NCBI GenBank assembly: GCA_927407015.1
Contig: CAKMJT010000008.1
Location: 52,080-116,079 of the forward strand
DNA: 64,000 nucleotides
Direction of reading: 5' to 3'
Source: an uncultured Proteiniphilum sp.
GTDB lineage: Bacteria > Bacteroidota > Bacteroidia > Bacteroidales > Dysgonomonadaceae
Shown: positions 18,107 to 27,929 of the stretch, piece by piece
How the letters are laid out: each line of letters begins with the position of its first letter
Position numbering within the stretch: the first letter of the stretch is position 1
The notes under the pieces: generated by a model
Told to the model about the DNA's origin: nothing
Seen by the model: only the letters and a program-made list of their open reading frames with translations
Database searches by the model: none
Made by a program: the position numbers and the translations under genes

Positions 18107-21091
18107 ATGAAATTGAAAACGCCAGGCTCGGTGATCAAGGCCCACGATATCAGTCAGCTTCGCTTTCGCGATACACCGTTCGTGAAGCTGATGAATAAAC
18201 GTATTTACAACGTACTGATGGTTGCCTCACGATACGATATGTTTATGCTGGAAGACGACGGACGTGTGGACGAGCAGATATTCAATGAATATGTATCGCT
18301 CAATCTCCGCTATCCGCCGCGGTTTACCCAGGTCAGCAACAACAGGGAGGCGCTTGCTGAGCTCAAGCAGAATCATTACGAGCTGATCATCTGCATGCCC
18401 AATTTGGACAGCAGCGATACTTTCGATCTGGCCAAACAGATCAAAGCGCACCATCCGGGGATACCCGTCGTGTTGCTGACACCTTTCTCGAAGGCTGTCA
18501 CCCAGTCGCTGAGCAGGGAGGACCTGAGCGGCATCGATTTTGTCTTCAGCTGGCTGGGTGACACAGACCTGTTGCTGGCCATCATCAAGGTGGTGGAAGA
18601 CCGGATGAACGTGGAGCACGATGTGAAGACGGTAGGTGTGCAAACGATCATGCTGGTGGAAGATTCCATTCGTTTCTATTCATCGGCATTGCCGTTGCTC
18701 TATAAGTTTGTGCTCTCCGAGTCGAAAGAGTTTTCTAAGGAAGCACTCAACGACCACCTCCGGATGCTGCGTATGCGCGGACGTCCCAAGGTGTTGCTGG
18801 CCCGTAATTATGAGGAGGCCGTCTCTTATTATAAGAAATACGGCGATAACATGCTGGGAGTGATCAGCGACATGAGTTTCAATGTGAAGGGAGAGAAGGA
18901 TAAACTGGCAGGGAAACGTCTGGGGGAATGGATCAGAACCAGGGATACCTATATTCCCATTATTTACACCTCTTCCGAGTCGGAGAACAGAAAACACATC
19001 GACGGGATGAATGGCGTCTTCATCGATAAGAACTCCAAGACCTTCCCTCAGGATCTGCGAAAGGCCATCAAAGAGAACCTGGGTTTCGGTGATTTCATCA
19101 TCACCGATCCGAAAACCAAAGAGGAGATATTCCGCATCAAGAACCTGAAGGAGTTGCAGATGAATATCCGCAACATCCCCGACGATGCCCTCCATTATCA
19201 TCTTTCACGAAACCATTTCTCCAGGTTCTTCTACTCGCGTGCCATGTTCCCCGTGGCAGAGATGCTGAAGAAGATCGATGTATCGGAGTATGCCAGTATG
19301 AACGATGCACGGGAGCTGATCCACGCTACCATCGTACAATACCGGAGGATGAAGAATACCGGGGTGGTGGCCGTCTTCGAGAAGGACCGCTTCGATCAGT
19401 ACTCCAATTTTGCCCGCATCGGCGAGGGATCACTCGGGGGTAAGGGAAGGGGACTGGCCTTCATTGGTTATATGGTGAAAACGCACCTGGAGCTGAACAA
19501 TAACCCCCATTTCCCCGTGACCACCCCTAAAACGGTGGTGCTCTGTACCGATATTTTCGATGAGTTCATGGAGGCCAATGATCTTTATCCCGTTGCCTTG
19601 TCGGAACGAAGCGACGAAGATATTTTGAAGTACTTTTTGGCTGCCAAACTGCCCAAAAGGCTGGTGAGCGACTTCCTTGTTTTTTTTGAAGCCATTGAGG
19701 GACCTATCGCTATCCGTTCGTCGAGTTTGCTGGAAGATTCACAATATCAGCCTTTTGCAGGAATATACGCCACTTACATGATTCCCTACGTGAACGATAA
19801 ATATGAGATGGTGCGCCTGCTCAGCAATGCCGTCAAAGCAGTCTATTCGTCGGTTTTTTACAAGGACAGCAAAACCTATATGGCTGCCACGCAGAATCTC
19901 ATCGACCAGGAGAAAATGGCGATCGTGCTGCAGGAGGTTGTCGGCTCGCAGTACGGAAAGCTCTTTTATCCAGGTATCTCGGGTGTGGCACGTTCCATCA
20001 ACTACTATCCCATTGGGAATGAAAAGACGGAGGACGGTATAGTGAACATGGCTTTCGGATTGGGGAAATATATCATGGATGGAAACATGGGGCTGCGTTT
20101 CTCACCCCTTCATGCCTCCAGGATACTGCAGTTAAGTTCGCTCGATCTGGCGCTGAGAGACACGCAGACACAGTTTTACGCCCTCGACCTCGACTCGGTA
20201 TCGAAGGAATTTACCATCGATGACAGTTTCAACCTCCTGAAGCTGCGTTTGAAAGACGCCGGCGAGGAGGGTCCGCTACGGTATGTGGCTTCCACCTACG
20301 ATCCGCAGGACCAGATCATTCGCGATGGTTATTATGAAGGAGGGAGAAAGATCATCTCCTTTGCCAATATCCTTCAGCACGATATGTTCCCGCTGAATGA
20401 GATCCTCGATAAGCTGTTGAAAGCGGGACAAAAAGAGATGGGACGCCCTGTGGAGATTGAGTTTGCCGTGGATATCAACGATCAGCAGTTTGCCTCTTTT
20501 TATGTATTGCAGATTCGTCCTATTGTAGACAGTAAAGAGGTGGTCCATGAAAATCTGGAGGAGACGGAGGAGACTGACGCGGTATTGATATCACGCAATG
20601 CGCTTGGCAATGGGAAATCGAACGATGTGTATGATGTGATATACGTGAAAACAGAAGCATTCAATGCGTCAAAGAACCCGCTGATCGCCCGGGAAATCGA
20701 ACAGCTGAACAGTCAGTTCGTGGCTGCCGGCACCAATTACGTGCTCATTGGCCCGGGACGCTGGGGCTCCTCCGATCCGTGGCTGGGTATCCCCGTTAAA
20801 TGGCCGCATATCTCTCAGGCAAGGGTGATTGTGGAGTCGGGAATGGAGAACTACCGTATTGAGCCGAGTCAGGGAACTCATTTCTTTCAGAACCTCACCT
20901 CTTTCGGTGTGGGATATTTCACCATCAATCCATTTCTGGAGAACGATGGTTATTTCGATGAGGCCTTTTTAAATGCGCAGCCTGCCGTCCACGAGACAGG
21001 GTTTATCCGTCATATCCACTTCGGGCAGCCGATGTGCATCAAGATCAATGGCAAAAAAAGAATCGGAGTGGTGTTGAAGCCGGGGTTATAA
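18107..21091 (+). CDS. Fusion of two receiver-like domains with a PEP-synthase-type ATP-grasp domain
   Basis: The 994-residue product is not a full PEP synthase. Residues about 30-165 form a degenerate receiver fold: hydrophobic strands and VVLLTPFS are visible, but the phospho-acceptor position in LIICMPNL is not aspartate. Residues about 178-325 form a second receiver-like fold with the acidic pair E185-D186, candidate acceptor D255 in GVISDMSF, T288/S289 and K308 in FIDKNS, so it may be active. Residues about 430-860 resemble the PPDK/PEP-synthase N-terminal nucleotide-binding domain: GEGSLGGKGRGLAFIG, GPIAIRSSSLLEDSQYQPFAG, VLQIRPIV. The swivelling histidine domain and PEP-binding barrel are absent; the tail holds GPGRWGSSDPWLGIPV. 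The substrate is unknown; a phosphotransfer or ATP-sensing role is inference. Confidence 0.8.
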   Translation: MKLKTPGSVIKAHDISQLRFRDTPFVKLMNKRIYNVLMVASRYDMFMLEDDGRVDEQIFNEYVSLNLRYPPRFTQVSNNREALAELKQNHYELIICMPNLDSSDTFDLAKQIKAHHPGIPVVLLTPFSKAVTQSLSREDLSGIDFVFSWLGDTDLLLAIIKVVEDRMNVEHDVKTVGVQTIMLVEDSIRFYSSALPLLYKFVLSESKEFSKEALNDHLRMLRMRGRPKVLLARNYEEAVSYYKKYGDNMLGVISDMSFNVKGEKDKLAGKRLGEWIRTRDTYIPIIYTSSESENRKHIDGMNGVFIDKNSKTFPQDLRKAIKENLGFGDFIITDPKTKEEIFRIKNLKELQMNIRNIPDDALHYHLSRNHFSRFFYSRAMFPVAEMLKKIDVSEYASMNDARELIHATIVQYRRMKNTGVVAVFEKDRFDQYSNFARIGEGSLGGKGRGLAFIGYMVKTHLELNNNPHFPVTTPKTVVLCTDIFDEFMEANDLYPVALSERSDEDILKYFLAAKLPKRLVSDFLVFFEAIEGPIAIRSSSLLEDSQYQPFAGIYATYMIPYVNDKYEMVRLLSNAVKAVYSSVFYKDSKTYMAATQNLIDQEKMAIVLQEVVGSQYGKLFYPGISGVARSINYYPIGNEKTEDGIVNMAFGLGKYIMDGNMGLRFSPLHASRILQLSSLDLALRDTQTQFYALDLDSVSKEFTIDDSFNLLKLRLKDAGEEGPLRYVASTYDPQDQIIRDGYYEGGRKIISFANILQHDMFPLNEILDKLLKAGQKEMGRPVEIEFAVDINDQQFASFYVLQIRPIVDSKEVVHENLEETEETDAVLISRNALGNGKSNDVYDVIYVKTEAFNASKNPLIAREIEQLNSQFVAAGTNYVLIGPGRWGSSDPWLGIPVKWPHISQARVIVESGMENYRIEPSQGTHFFQNLTSFGVGYFTINPFLENDGYFDEAFLNAQPAVHETGFIRHIHFGQPMCIKINGKKRIGVVLKPGL

Positions 21092-21120
21092 TCAATTCAT
21101 TCTTATCGTTATACCCGCTT

Positions 21121-21158
21121 ATCCGGAGAAAATATTTTTTCCGGATGATGGGTTTTTT
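21121..21158 (+). terminator. Rho-independent terminator after the receiver/ATP-grasp gene
   Basis: ATCCGG and CCGGAT pair around an A-rich/T-rich inner stem, followed after a short spacer by TTTTTT at 21153-21158. It starts 30 bp after the stop codon. Bases from here to 21321 show no gene. Confidence 0.68.
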
Positions 21159-21321
21159 GCGCTGCCATGACTATTGAAAATCCATCCTCTGTTGTTAATG
21201 ATGTTTAAAATAAAAGCCTGATATGCAGCTTTTTTTTTGGCTCCGCCATCTTTGGTTATGTATACTTGAGATTTCAAAACTTACAACAAAGTATTTATTC
21301 ATTATTACAAAATCAGTGATT

Positions 21322-21432
21322 ATGAAATGTAAATCAAGTTATCTGTTCTTCCTACTGTTCGTAAGTGCGCTATTTATTGCTTGTGATAATGAGAATTCTC
21401 ACTGCCGGACGCTGTCTCATTCAAACAAATAA
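21322..21432 (+). pseudogene. Orphan lipoprotein leader, probably a gene remnant
   Basis: A 36-codon reading frame starts MKCKSSYLFFLLFVSALFIACDNE, a textbook lipoprotein signal peptide with lipobox LFIAC and the lipid-modified cysteine at residue 21, and then stops after only 15 more residues. A functional lipoprotein of that size is unlikely, so this looks like the start of a lipoprotein gene whose body was lost by frameshift or deletion. It could also be a genuine tiny lipoprotein upstream of the alpha-2-macroglobulin gene, whose start is 56 bp later. Confidence 0.45.
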
Positions 21433-21488
21433 ACGGTAGAATTGTTACACAATGAGTGAATCATCACCTCTCAAACAACTATCTTCCA

Positions 21489-24400
21489 ATGAAAAAAATA
21501 ATCCCTGCACTGCTGTTTCTTCTGGTTGCTTATGGCGTTTTTTCTCAAAACAGACAAACAATAAAAGATAACCGGTATGCCAATGAGTGGGCAAAGGTGA
21601 TGGAGCTGGAACAGCAATCGCTGCCCCAGTCGGCCTCGGCAGAAGTAGATAAGATCCTGCGCAGGGCAATGGCCGATGAGAATGGTCCGCAGATCATTAA
21701 GGCACTCATTCATCATGGAAAGTATGAGCTGGCTGTGGATGCACAAAATGATACGCTCATCTTCCGGAATCTGCTTGAGATGGTGGGGGAGAGCGATGAT
21801 GTGACGGAGCGGTCGGTGTTGCATTCCATGCTGGGTGAACTCTATCTGCAATATTACCAAAAAGATCAGTGGAACACACGTCAGCGCACCGAACTGGGTG
21901 ATTATGTCCCTGCCGACATGAAGGAGTGGACACGGAATATCTTTTACGACAAGGTGGTAGAGCATCTGAACGCTTCCCTGGCGGCACAGGACGAACAGGA
22001 AAAGGTGATGGTGGAGCGTTATGCCGCGGTAGTCACATTAGGCAGAGATTCACGCGTGTATTACCCGACGATGTTTGATTTTCTGGCCCGGCGGGCTATC
22101 GATATTTTCAGTCAGATAGACGCGGACGAAGACCTGAGCCGGTTACTGGCAAGGAAAAATATGACACAGCAGTCGTTATTCTCTTCAGCCGATGCGTTTG
22201 TAAAACTCCCTTTCCAGCCGCAACCCAACGATTATGCGCTCTGGGCTCCGGAGACTTTCCGGAAATTACTGGCTTCGCTGCAAAAGCGGAAGATGGATCA
22301 GTCTGTGGTGCTGACGGAGCTGGATAAACTCGATTACCTGTCGAGACTGACTCAGGTATATGCAACCCATGCCCTGCCATCGCTGGAGCAGCTGCTGGAG
22401 CAGTGGAAGGGTAATGATTTCAGCGTGGAGATCATCGACAGGATGGCTGATTTCTATCAGAACCAGATCTATTCAGGCATGGAGCAGGACAGCGTCGTGA
22501 AAGAGATAAAATCAAAAGAGCTGTACGATCTCCTGCAGCGCACCATTCGCCGGTATCCTTCCTATCGGCGTGTTGCCGTGCTGGAGAACAGGTTGCTGCA
22601 GCTGACGCAACCCGAATTTTCGGTGACGGGAAACAAGACATTTCCTGTAAAAGGAGAGAAAAAGCTGCACATCACCTTTAAGAATCTCAGGTCATTCAAT
22701 GCGAAACTGTACCGGATAGAATCTCCGAAGGATGTGCTGACGGCCACTTTTGGTATCCGTAAAAATACAGACAGCAACAGAAAATTCCTGAGAGAAATGG
22801 AAGTTTCATTACCGGAGAAAGCACCCTATTTACAGGGTGATACCTCTTTCACCCTGGCGGTGGATGAGCCGGGGACCTATATGCTGACGTTTCACTCATC
22901 ACCCCGGTCACAGGATAATGGCCAGCGTGAGTATTACTTTGCTGTTACCGACCTGGCCGTGTTCACCCGTTCCACAAACAAGAATGAATATGATTTCTTC
23001 GTGGTCGACAGAACGACCGGTGAGCCGGCCAAAGAGGCGCAGGTTGTCATCTATAAACTGCCGGATAACTGGCGAAACTCGTCGCTTACACTGGTAACAA
23101 CCCTTCCTGTCAACACGATGGGGCTGGCGGTATATCACAAAGATATTCCGAACAACGATGTCTATTATCATGCCGTTACGGATGATGACAGGAACTCCCT
23201 GTTGAGCCGTCTCCCCTACGGCTTCTATGAATCCCCCGATAAGGAACCTGAAACGCAGGAGACTGTCAGCATTTTCACCGACCGTAGTCTCTACCGGCCG
23301 GGACAGACCGTCTACTACAAGGCTGTTCTCATGAAGACAGCACTGAACACCGGCACCGTGGTGAGCAACAAAGAGCTGTCCTTCGTGTTGCGTGATGTCA
23401 ACGGACAGGAGATCTCCTCGCAGAAAAGAAAGACCAACGCGTTTGGATCTGTTTCGAGTGAGTTCGTATTACCTCAGGGTCTTCTGCCCGGCGATTTCAG
23501 TATTGAAACGGAGTCCGGAAGCGTGAATCTGCGCGTGGAAGAATATAAGCGACCCACTTTCGAAGTTGCTTTCGATTCAATAGAGCAGACCTACCGCTTT
23601 GGTGAAGAGATCACACTGCAAGGAAAAGCCGTTTCCTTCTCAGGAATTCAATTGCAGGACGCCGCGGTGTCATACCGCATCACCCGCCAGCAGACATGGT
23701 GGTGGAGATGGGGCGGACCTCCCGAGCCATTCACGCAGGGAGAGGTTGTCACCGATGACCACGGTCAGTTTACGATACGGTTCATCCCTGTGAAGGGGGA
23801 TGAACAGCACAACCTGCGCTCGGTGTACACCTTTGCTGTGGAGGCAACCATCACTGACCTGAACGGTGAGACACAGCTGGGTACCTATACCGTCACGGTG
23901 GGTGACATCTCAATGCTGTTACAGCTGGTAATGCCGGAACGATGGGATAAGGAGAGCAGGGAAGAGATCGTCATCACCGCTAAAAATCTTGACGGGAGTG
24001 ATATCACCGCTGAGGGAACCTATCAGGTCTGTACGCTGCAGGAAAACGATTCACTGCACCGGCTGGTCGCCGAGGGACGTTTTGAAACGGGGAAACAGCC
24101 GGCACTCCTGAAGCAGCTTTCAGATCTTCCTTCCGGTAAATACAGGGTGAAACTGTTGTCGGAAGATGACAGGGGTAACATCGTGGAAGTAGCAAAGGAT
24201 ATCATTCTCTTCTCCTATGCCGACCAGCGTCCGCCCATCAAAACCAACGAGTGGATCATCGAAAAGAACACCACGCTTGCTCCCGGTAAAAAGGCTGAGG
24301 TGCTGTTTGGCGTTACCGACAGGGTCCATGTCCTGTATGAGCTTTGGCAGGAGAACAAGCTGCTGGCACGTGAATGGATGACACTGGAGAATGAAAACAA

Positions 24401-27386
24401 ACTCTTTTCCTTTCCCTATCAATCTGAATATGAAAAGGGAATAACGCTTATGCTCAGTTATGTGAAGGACGAACGGTTCTACTCACACAGGATAGATATG
24501 CACACCGCCAGTGGGAACAAAGAGCTGAAGGTGAAACTGGATGTTTTCCGTGATAGGATTCGTCCCGGTGGCGCGGAAGAGTGGCGGCTCACCGTAACGG
24601 ATCAGGCAGGGCATCCTGCACTGGCAGAGGTGCTGGCTTTGATGTACGATTTTTCCCTGGACAGGATTTACCCGTCACAACCGTGGTATCTCCGCCCGGT
24701 CATAAACAGACCCTATTTCTCCCGCATGGGATTTTCCGGAGATCACTCGTTCGGCAAGGAATACGGCAAAGGGTACATTCCTGTGCCGATGAAGGAGGTA
24801 TCCTCCTTTCAGTTCGACCAGTTCAACTGGTACGGTTTTTCATTCTATTCTACTGATTTGATGGTCAGAGGTGTTCGTTCACAAGTCATGGAAGAGGTTG
24901 TGGTCGCTTACGGCACGGCAAAAGGTCATATCAGGGGAGTAGCGGCTGATCGTAAAGTCGAGGCAGATGAGATGGTCCTGGCAGATATGGCGTTCGATGG
25001 CGGCGCAGCCCCGCCGCCACCGTCACCGGTACCGGCCGGTAGTGAGGTGGCTGCACCACAGATCCGGCGCAATTTGAATGAGACTGCCTTTTTCTTCCCG
25101 CAATTGAAAACCAATGAGAAGGGAGAAGTACAGATTGCCTTTACGGTGCCGGAAAGCAACACCCGATGGCGCTTCCGTGTGCTGGCGCACGATAAGAAGC
25201 TGCAAACGGGACAAGCCGAGGCGTTCACCGTCTCGCAGAAAGAGCTGATGGTTACGCCCAATATGCCGCGTTTCCTGCGTCATGGCGACCAGACAACCAT
25301 TGTTACCAAGGTATCGAACCTTTCCGATGGCCCCGTGACCGGCAAAGTGAGACTGGAGTTTTTCAACCCGGTCACCGGTGAGCGGATCGACACCCTCTCG
25401 CCGGCACATCAGGAGCAGGCCTTTACACTGGAGAAAGATGCCTCCGCCGATGCCTCCTGGCTTTTTGTGGTGCCCGATGACATCGATCTGCTGGGGCTGC
25501 GTATTGTTGCACAGAGTGCCCAATTCAGCGATGGGGAACAGCATGCGCTGGTCGTCCTGCCCAACCGGATGCTGGTGACCGAGAGCATGCGCCTGGACCT
25601 GAACGGCACACAGACGAAGGAATTCAGTATGGACCGGTTACTGAAGAGAACCTCAGCCACCATACAAGACTACCGGCTGACACTCGAATTTACCTCCAAT
25701 CCGGCATGGTTTGCCGTACAGGCCCTTCCTGTGCTGAGTGAGCCGGAGAGCGACAATGCCATCTCCTGGTTTGCCTCCTTCTACGGCAATGCGATGGGTG
25801 CCCATATCGGGAAGGCCTATCCCAAGGTAGCATCTATGGTGGAAGCGTGGAAAAAACAGGGCGGCAGCAGAGAGACATTTCTTTCCAACCTGGAAAAGAA
25901 TCAGGAACTGAAAAATGTGCTCCTGGAAGAAACACCCTGGGTGCTGGAAGCTACCACCGAATCGGAGCAGAAAGAGAAACTCTCTTTGCTCTTCGACCTG
26001 AACCGCAGTCAAAGCCGGATCACTGCCGCTTTGCAGCAGCTGCAGGAGCTGCAGACAACAGAGGGTGGCTGGAGCTGGTTCAAAGGTTTCAGATCAGATG
26101 TCGGCATAACGCACTATATCCTCTACGGTTTTCAGCAGCTGAAGGTGCTGAACGCGGTGGATTTTTCCGGTGATGTTCTCTCCATGCAGACAAGAGCGCT
26201 TTCCTTCATCGATGCAGAGGCGGTCCGCCGCTTCGAGGCATGGAAAAAGTATAACAGGGACTGGAAAAATAGTAAGACCATACCGCTCACCGACCTGGAA
26301 TACCTCTACGTCCGTTCCGGTTACGATGATAAGCTGCCGGAAGTGAGAGACAGGGAGATGACCCGTTTTTATCTCTCGGTCATTGAAAAGAACTGGACCA
26401 CGTATGGATTATATGAACGATCACTGATAGCCATCCTGATGAAACGGGAAGGGAAAACGCAGGTGGTGCAGGATATCCTGACCTCTTTCCGTGAACATGC
26501 CACAGTCTCCGAAGAGACCGGCATGTACTGGGCGAACAACCGTGCGCAGGTGTTCATGTCGCAATCAGCCCTGTCGGTACATACCTTTATCATGGAGGCA
26601 TTCCTCGCGGGGGGTGCCCGGGCTGCTGAAACCGATGATATGAAACGGTGGCTGCTGAAACAGAAACAGACACAACAGTGGGAGTCCACGCACGCCACGA
26701 TGGACGCAGTGTATGCCTTACTGAGCAGCGGCAGCGACTGGTTTGCCACTGATAGCAAGAGCACGGTAAAAATGGGAAGCGTGACTGTTGAGCCCGACAG
26801 CAGGGAAGAGGGCACCGGTTTCTTCAGGGAGTCGTGGACCCGTAACGAGATCACTCCCGATATGGGACGTATAGTCGTTTCGCACCAGGGTAATGCACCC
26901 GCCTGGGGGGCACTGTACTGGCAATACTTCGAGGAGATGGATAAAATCACGAAGACCGATGCCTCACTCGACATAGAGAAACAACTGTTTGTGGAGCAGC
27001 CCGGCACATCAGGTACGGAGTTGGTACGCATCACCGGGGACAAGCCGCTGAAAGTGGGAGACAAGGTGATCGTACGGCTTACCGTGAGGAACGATCGTGA
27101 TCTGGAGTTTGTCCATCTGAAGGATATGCGGGCAGCCGCTTTTGAGCCTGTCGACCAGGTCTCCGGGTTGAGATGGCAAAACGGGGCACCATATTACCAG
27201 ACATCGAAAGATGCTTCCACCAATTTTTACTTCGACCAGCTGCCACGGGGTACCCGGGTGTTTGAATATGCGGTCTTCGTGAACAGGGCGGGCAGTTATG
27301 CCAATGGCATCACCACCATCCGGTGCATGTATGCGCCGGAGTTCACCTCGCACACCGGGGGAATCAGAATTATTGTTAAACAATAA
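21489..27386 (+). CDS. Large alpha-2-macroglobulin-like protein without a thioester motif
   Basis: The ATG at 21489 gives 1,965 residues and a signal peptide (MKKIIPALLFLLVAYGVFSQ). An upstream ATG at 21456 would bury the signal and is less likely. The protein has macroglobulin-type beta domains in the first half (SIFTDRSLYRPGQTVYYKAV, then VEEYKRPTFEV), the A2M central block (AFFFPQLKTNEKGEVQIAFTVPESNTRWRFR, shortened) near residues 1200-1230, and a late alpha-helical region with GGWSWFKGF near 1530. Bacterial A2M proteins trap proteases with a CxEQ thioester; here the equivalent stretch reads SEPESDNAISWFASF, with no cysteine or glutamine, so covalent trapping is not expected. Around residues 1134-1143 it carries MEEVVVAYGT, the hallmark of SusC TonB-dependent receptors. 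Likely periplasmic. Confidence 0.88.
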   Translation: MKKIIPALLFLLVAYGVFSQNRQTIKDNRYANEWAKVMELEQQSLPQSASAEVDKILRRAMADENGPQIIKALIHHGKYELAVDAQNDTLIFRNLLEMVGESDDVTERSVLHSMLGELYLQYYQKDQWNTRQRTELGDYVPADMKEWTRNIFYDKVVEHLNASLAAQDEQEKVMVERYAAVVTLGRDSRVYYPTMFDFLARRAIDIFSQIDADEDLSRLLARKNMTQQSLFSSADAFVKLPFQPQPNDYALWAPETFRKLLASLQKRKMDQSVVLTELDKLDYLSRLTQVYATHALPSLEQLLEQWKGNDFSVEIIDRMADFYQNQIYSGMEQDSVVKEIKSKELYDLLQRTIRRYPSYRRVAVLENRLLQLTQPEFSVTGNKTFPVKGEKKLHITFKNLRSFNAKLYRIESPKDVLTATFGIRKNTDSNRKFLREMEVSLPEKAPYLQGDTSFTLAVDEPGTYMLTFHSSPRSQDNGQREYYFAVTDLAVFTRSTNKNEYDFFVVDRTTGEPAKEAQVVIYKLPDNWRNSSLTLVTTLPVNTMGLAVYHKDIPNNDVYYHAVTDDDRNSLLSRLPYGFYESPDKEPETQETVSIFTDRSLYRPGQTVYYKAVLMKTALNTGTVVSNKELSFVLRDVNGQEISSQKRKTNAFGSVSSEFVLPQGLLPGDFSIETESGSVNLRVEEYKRPTFEVAFDSIEQTYRFGEEITLQGKAVSFSGIQLQDAAVSYRITRQQTWWWRWGGPPEPFTQGEVVTDDHGQFTIRFIPVKGDEQHNLRSVYTFAVEATITDLNGETQLGTYTVTVGDISMLLQLVMPERWDKESREEIVITAKNLDGSDITAEGTYQVCTLQENDSLHRLVAEGRFETGKQPALLKQLSDLPSGKYRVKLLSEDDRGNIVEVAKDIILFSYADQRPPIKTNEWIIEKNTTLAPGKKAEVLFGVTDRVHVLYELWQENKLLAREWMTLENENKLFSFPYQSEYEKGITLMLSYVKDERFYSHRIDMHTASGNKELKVKLDVFRDRIRPGGAEEWRLTVTDQAGHPALAEVLALMYDFSLDRIYPSQPWYLRPVINRPYFSRMGFSGDHSFGKEYGKGYIPVPMKEVSSFQFDQFNWYGFSFYSTDLMVRGVRSQVMEEVVVAYGTAKGHIRGVAADRKVEADEMVLADMAFDGGAAPPPPSPVPAGSEVAAPQIRRNLNETAFFFPQLKTNEKGEVQIAFTVPESNTRWRFRVLAHDKKLQTGQAEAFTVSQKELMVTPNMPRFLRHGDQTTIVTKVSNLSDGPVTGKVRLEFFNPVTGERIDTLSPAHQEQAFTLEKDASADASWLFVVPDDIDLLGLRIVAQSAQFSDGEQHALVVLPNRMLVTESMRLDLNGTQTKEFSMDRLLKRTSATIQDYRLTLEFTSNPAWFAVQALPVLSEPESDNAISWFASFYGNAMGAHIGKAYPKVASMVEAWKKQGGSRETFLSNLEKNQELKNVLLEETPWVLEATTESEQKEKLSLLFDLNRSQSRITAALQQLQELQTTEGGWSWFKGFRSDVGITHYILYGFQQLKVLNAVDFSGDVLSMQTRALSFIDAEAVRRFEAWKKYNRDWKNSKTIPLTDLEYLYVRSGYDDKLPEVRDREMTRFYLSVIEKNWTTYGLYERSLIAILMKREGKTQVVQDILTSFREHATVSEETGMYWANNRAQVFMSQSALSVHTFIMEAFLAGGARAAETDDMKRWLLKQKQTQQWESTHATMDAVYALLSSGSDWFATDSKSTVKMGSVTVEPDSREEGTGFFRESWTRNEITPDMGRIVVSHQGNAPAWGALYWQYFEEMDKITKTDASLDIEKQLFVEQPGTSGTELVRITGDKPLKVGDKVIVRLTVRNDRDLEFVHLKDMRAAAFEPVDQVSGLRWQNGAPYYQTSKDASTNFYFDQLPRGTRVFEYAVFVNRAGSYANGITTIRCMYAPEFTSHTGGIRIIVKQ

Positions 27387-27407
27387 ACAGGAACTAAACT
27401 AAATTGT

Positions 27408-27415
27408 TACTTTTG
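27408..27415 (+). promoter_or_regulatory. Candidate -7 box upstream of the DUF1573 gene
   Basis: TACTTTTG matches TAnnTTTG, 46 bp before the start codon at 27462. A TTG at the canonical -33 distance is not visible. It suggests the DUF1573 gene has its own promoter after the macroglobulin stop. Confidence 0.45.
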
Positions 27416-27461
27416 TGTCACACAATAAAGAAGATTTATTATTTTACAAACTTATACAACA

Positions 27462-27845
27462 ATGAAAAAATTAAGTTTACTATTCCTGTTTACCCTGTTT
27501 ATCAGCGGGGCTGCTTTTGCCCAACAGAAACCCTCCATGGATTTTGCACGCACGGAACATAATTTCGGTACCATCAAAGAGGAGATGGGCGCGGTAACCA
27601 CCCAGTTTGAATTTACCAACACTGGTAAGAGTCCCCTCATCATACAGCGGGTGTCGGCATCGTGCGGATGTACCACCCCCAGCTACACCCGCGAACCGGT
27701 ATTGCCAGGTAAAAAAGGGGTCATTTCCGCCAAATATTCCACGGTTGCCCGTCCCGGGACGTTTAACAAAACCATTACCGTGTATACCAACGTACCCGAT
27801 ACGGTGTATGTACTCACCATCAAGGGTAACGTAGTGCCGAAGTAA
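27462..27845 (+). CDS. DUF1573 secreted protein
   Basis: The 127 residues consist of a signal peptide (MKKLSLLFLFTLFISGAAFAQ) and one Ig-like beta-sandwich of the DUF1573 family, abundant in Bacteroidota. Family features are EHNFGTIKEE near residue 33, FEFTNTGKSPLIIQ, the invariant SCGCTTP near residue 67 and PGKKGVISAKY. The function is unknown; DUF1573 domains are related to ASH/PapD-like folds. Nothing here indicates a partner. Confidence 0.93.
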   Translation: MKKLSLLFLFTLFISGAAFAQQKPSMDFARTEHNFGTIKEEMGAVTTQFEFTNTGKSPLIIQRVSASCGCTTPSYTREPVLPGKKGVISAKYSTVARPGTFNKTITVYTNVPDTVYVLTIKGNVVPK

Positions 27846-27862
27846 TAATATCTGTTTCACGA

Positions 27863-27893
27863 TTTGTATTACAAGCCGAATGAAGTATCTTTG
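27863..27893 (+). promoter_or_regulatory. Complete Bacteroidota promoter for meaB
   Basis: TTTG at 27863-27866, a 19-bp spacer, and TATCTTTG at 27886-27893 form a full -33/-7 pair. Transcription would begin near 27900. This shows that the extended reading frame beginning at 27864 overlaps the promoter, and that the ATG at 27930 is the true start. Confidence 0.8.
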
Positions 27894-27929
27894 CAACAGA
27901 CTTCATTCGGTTTTTTTAATCAACAGTGC

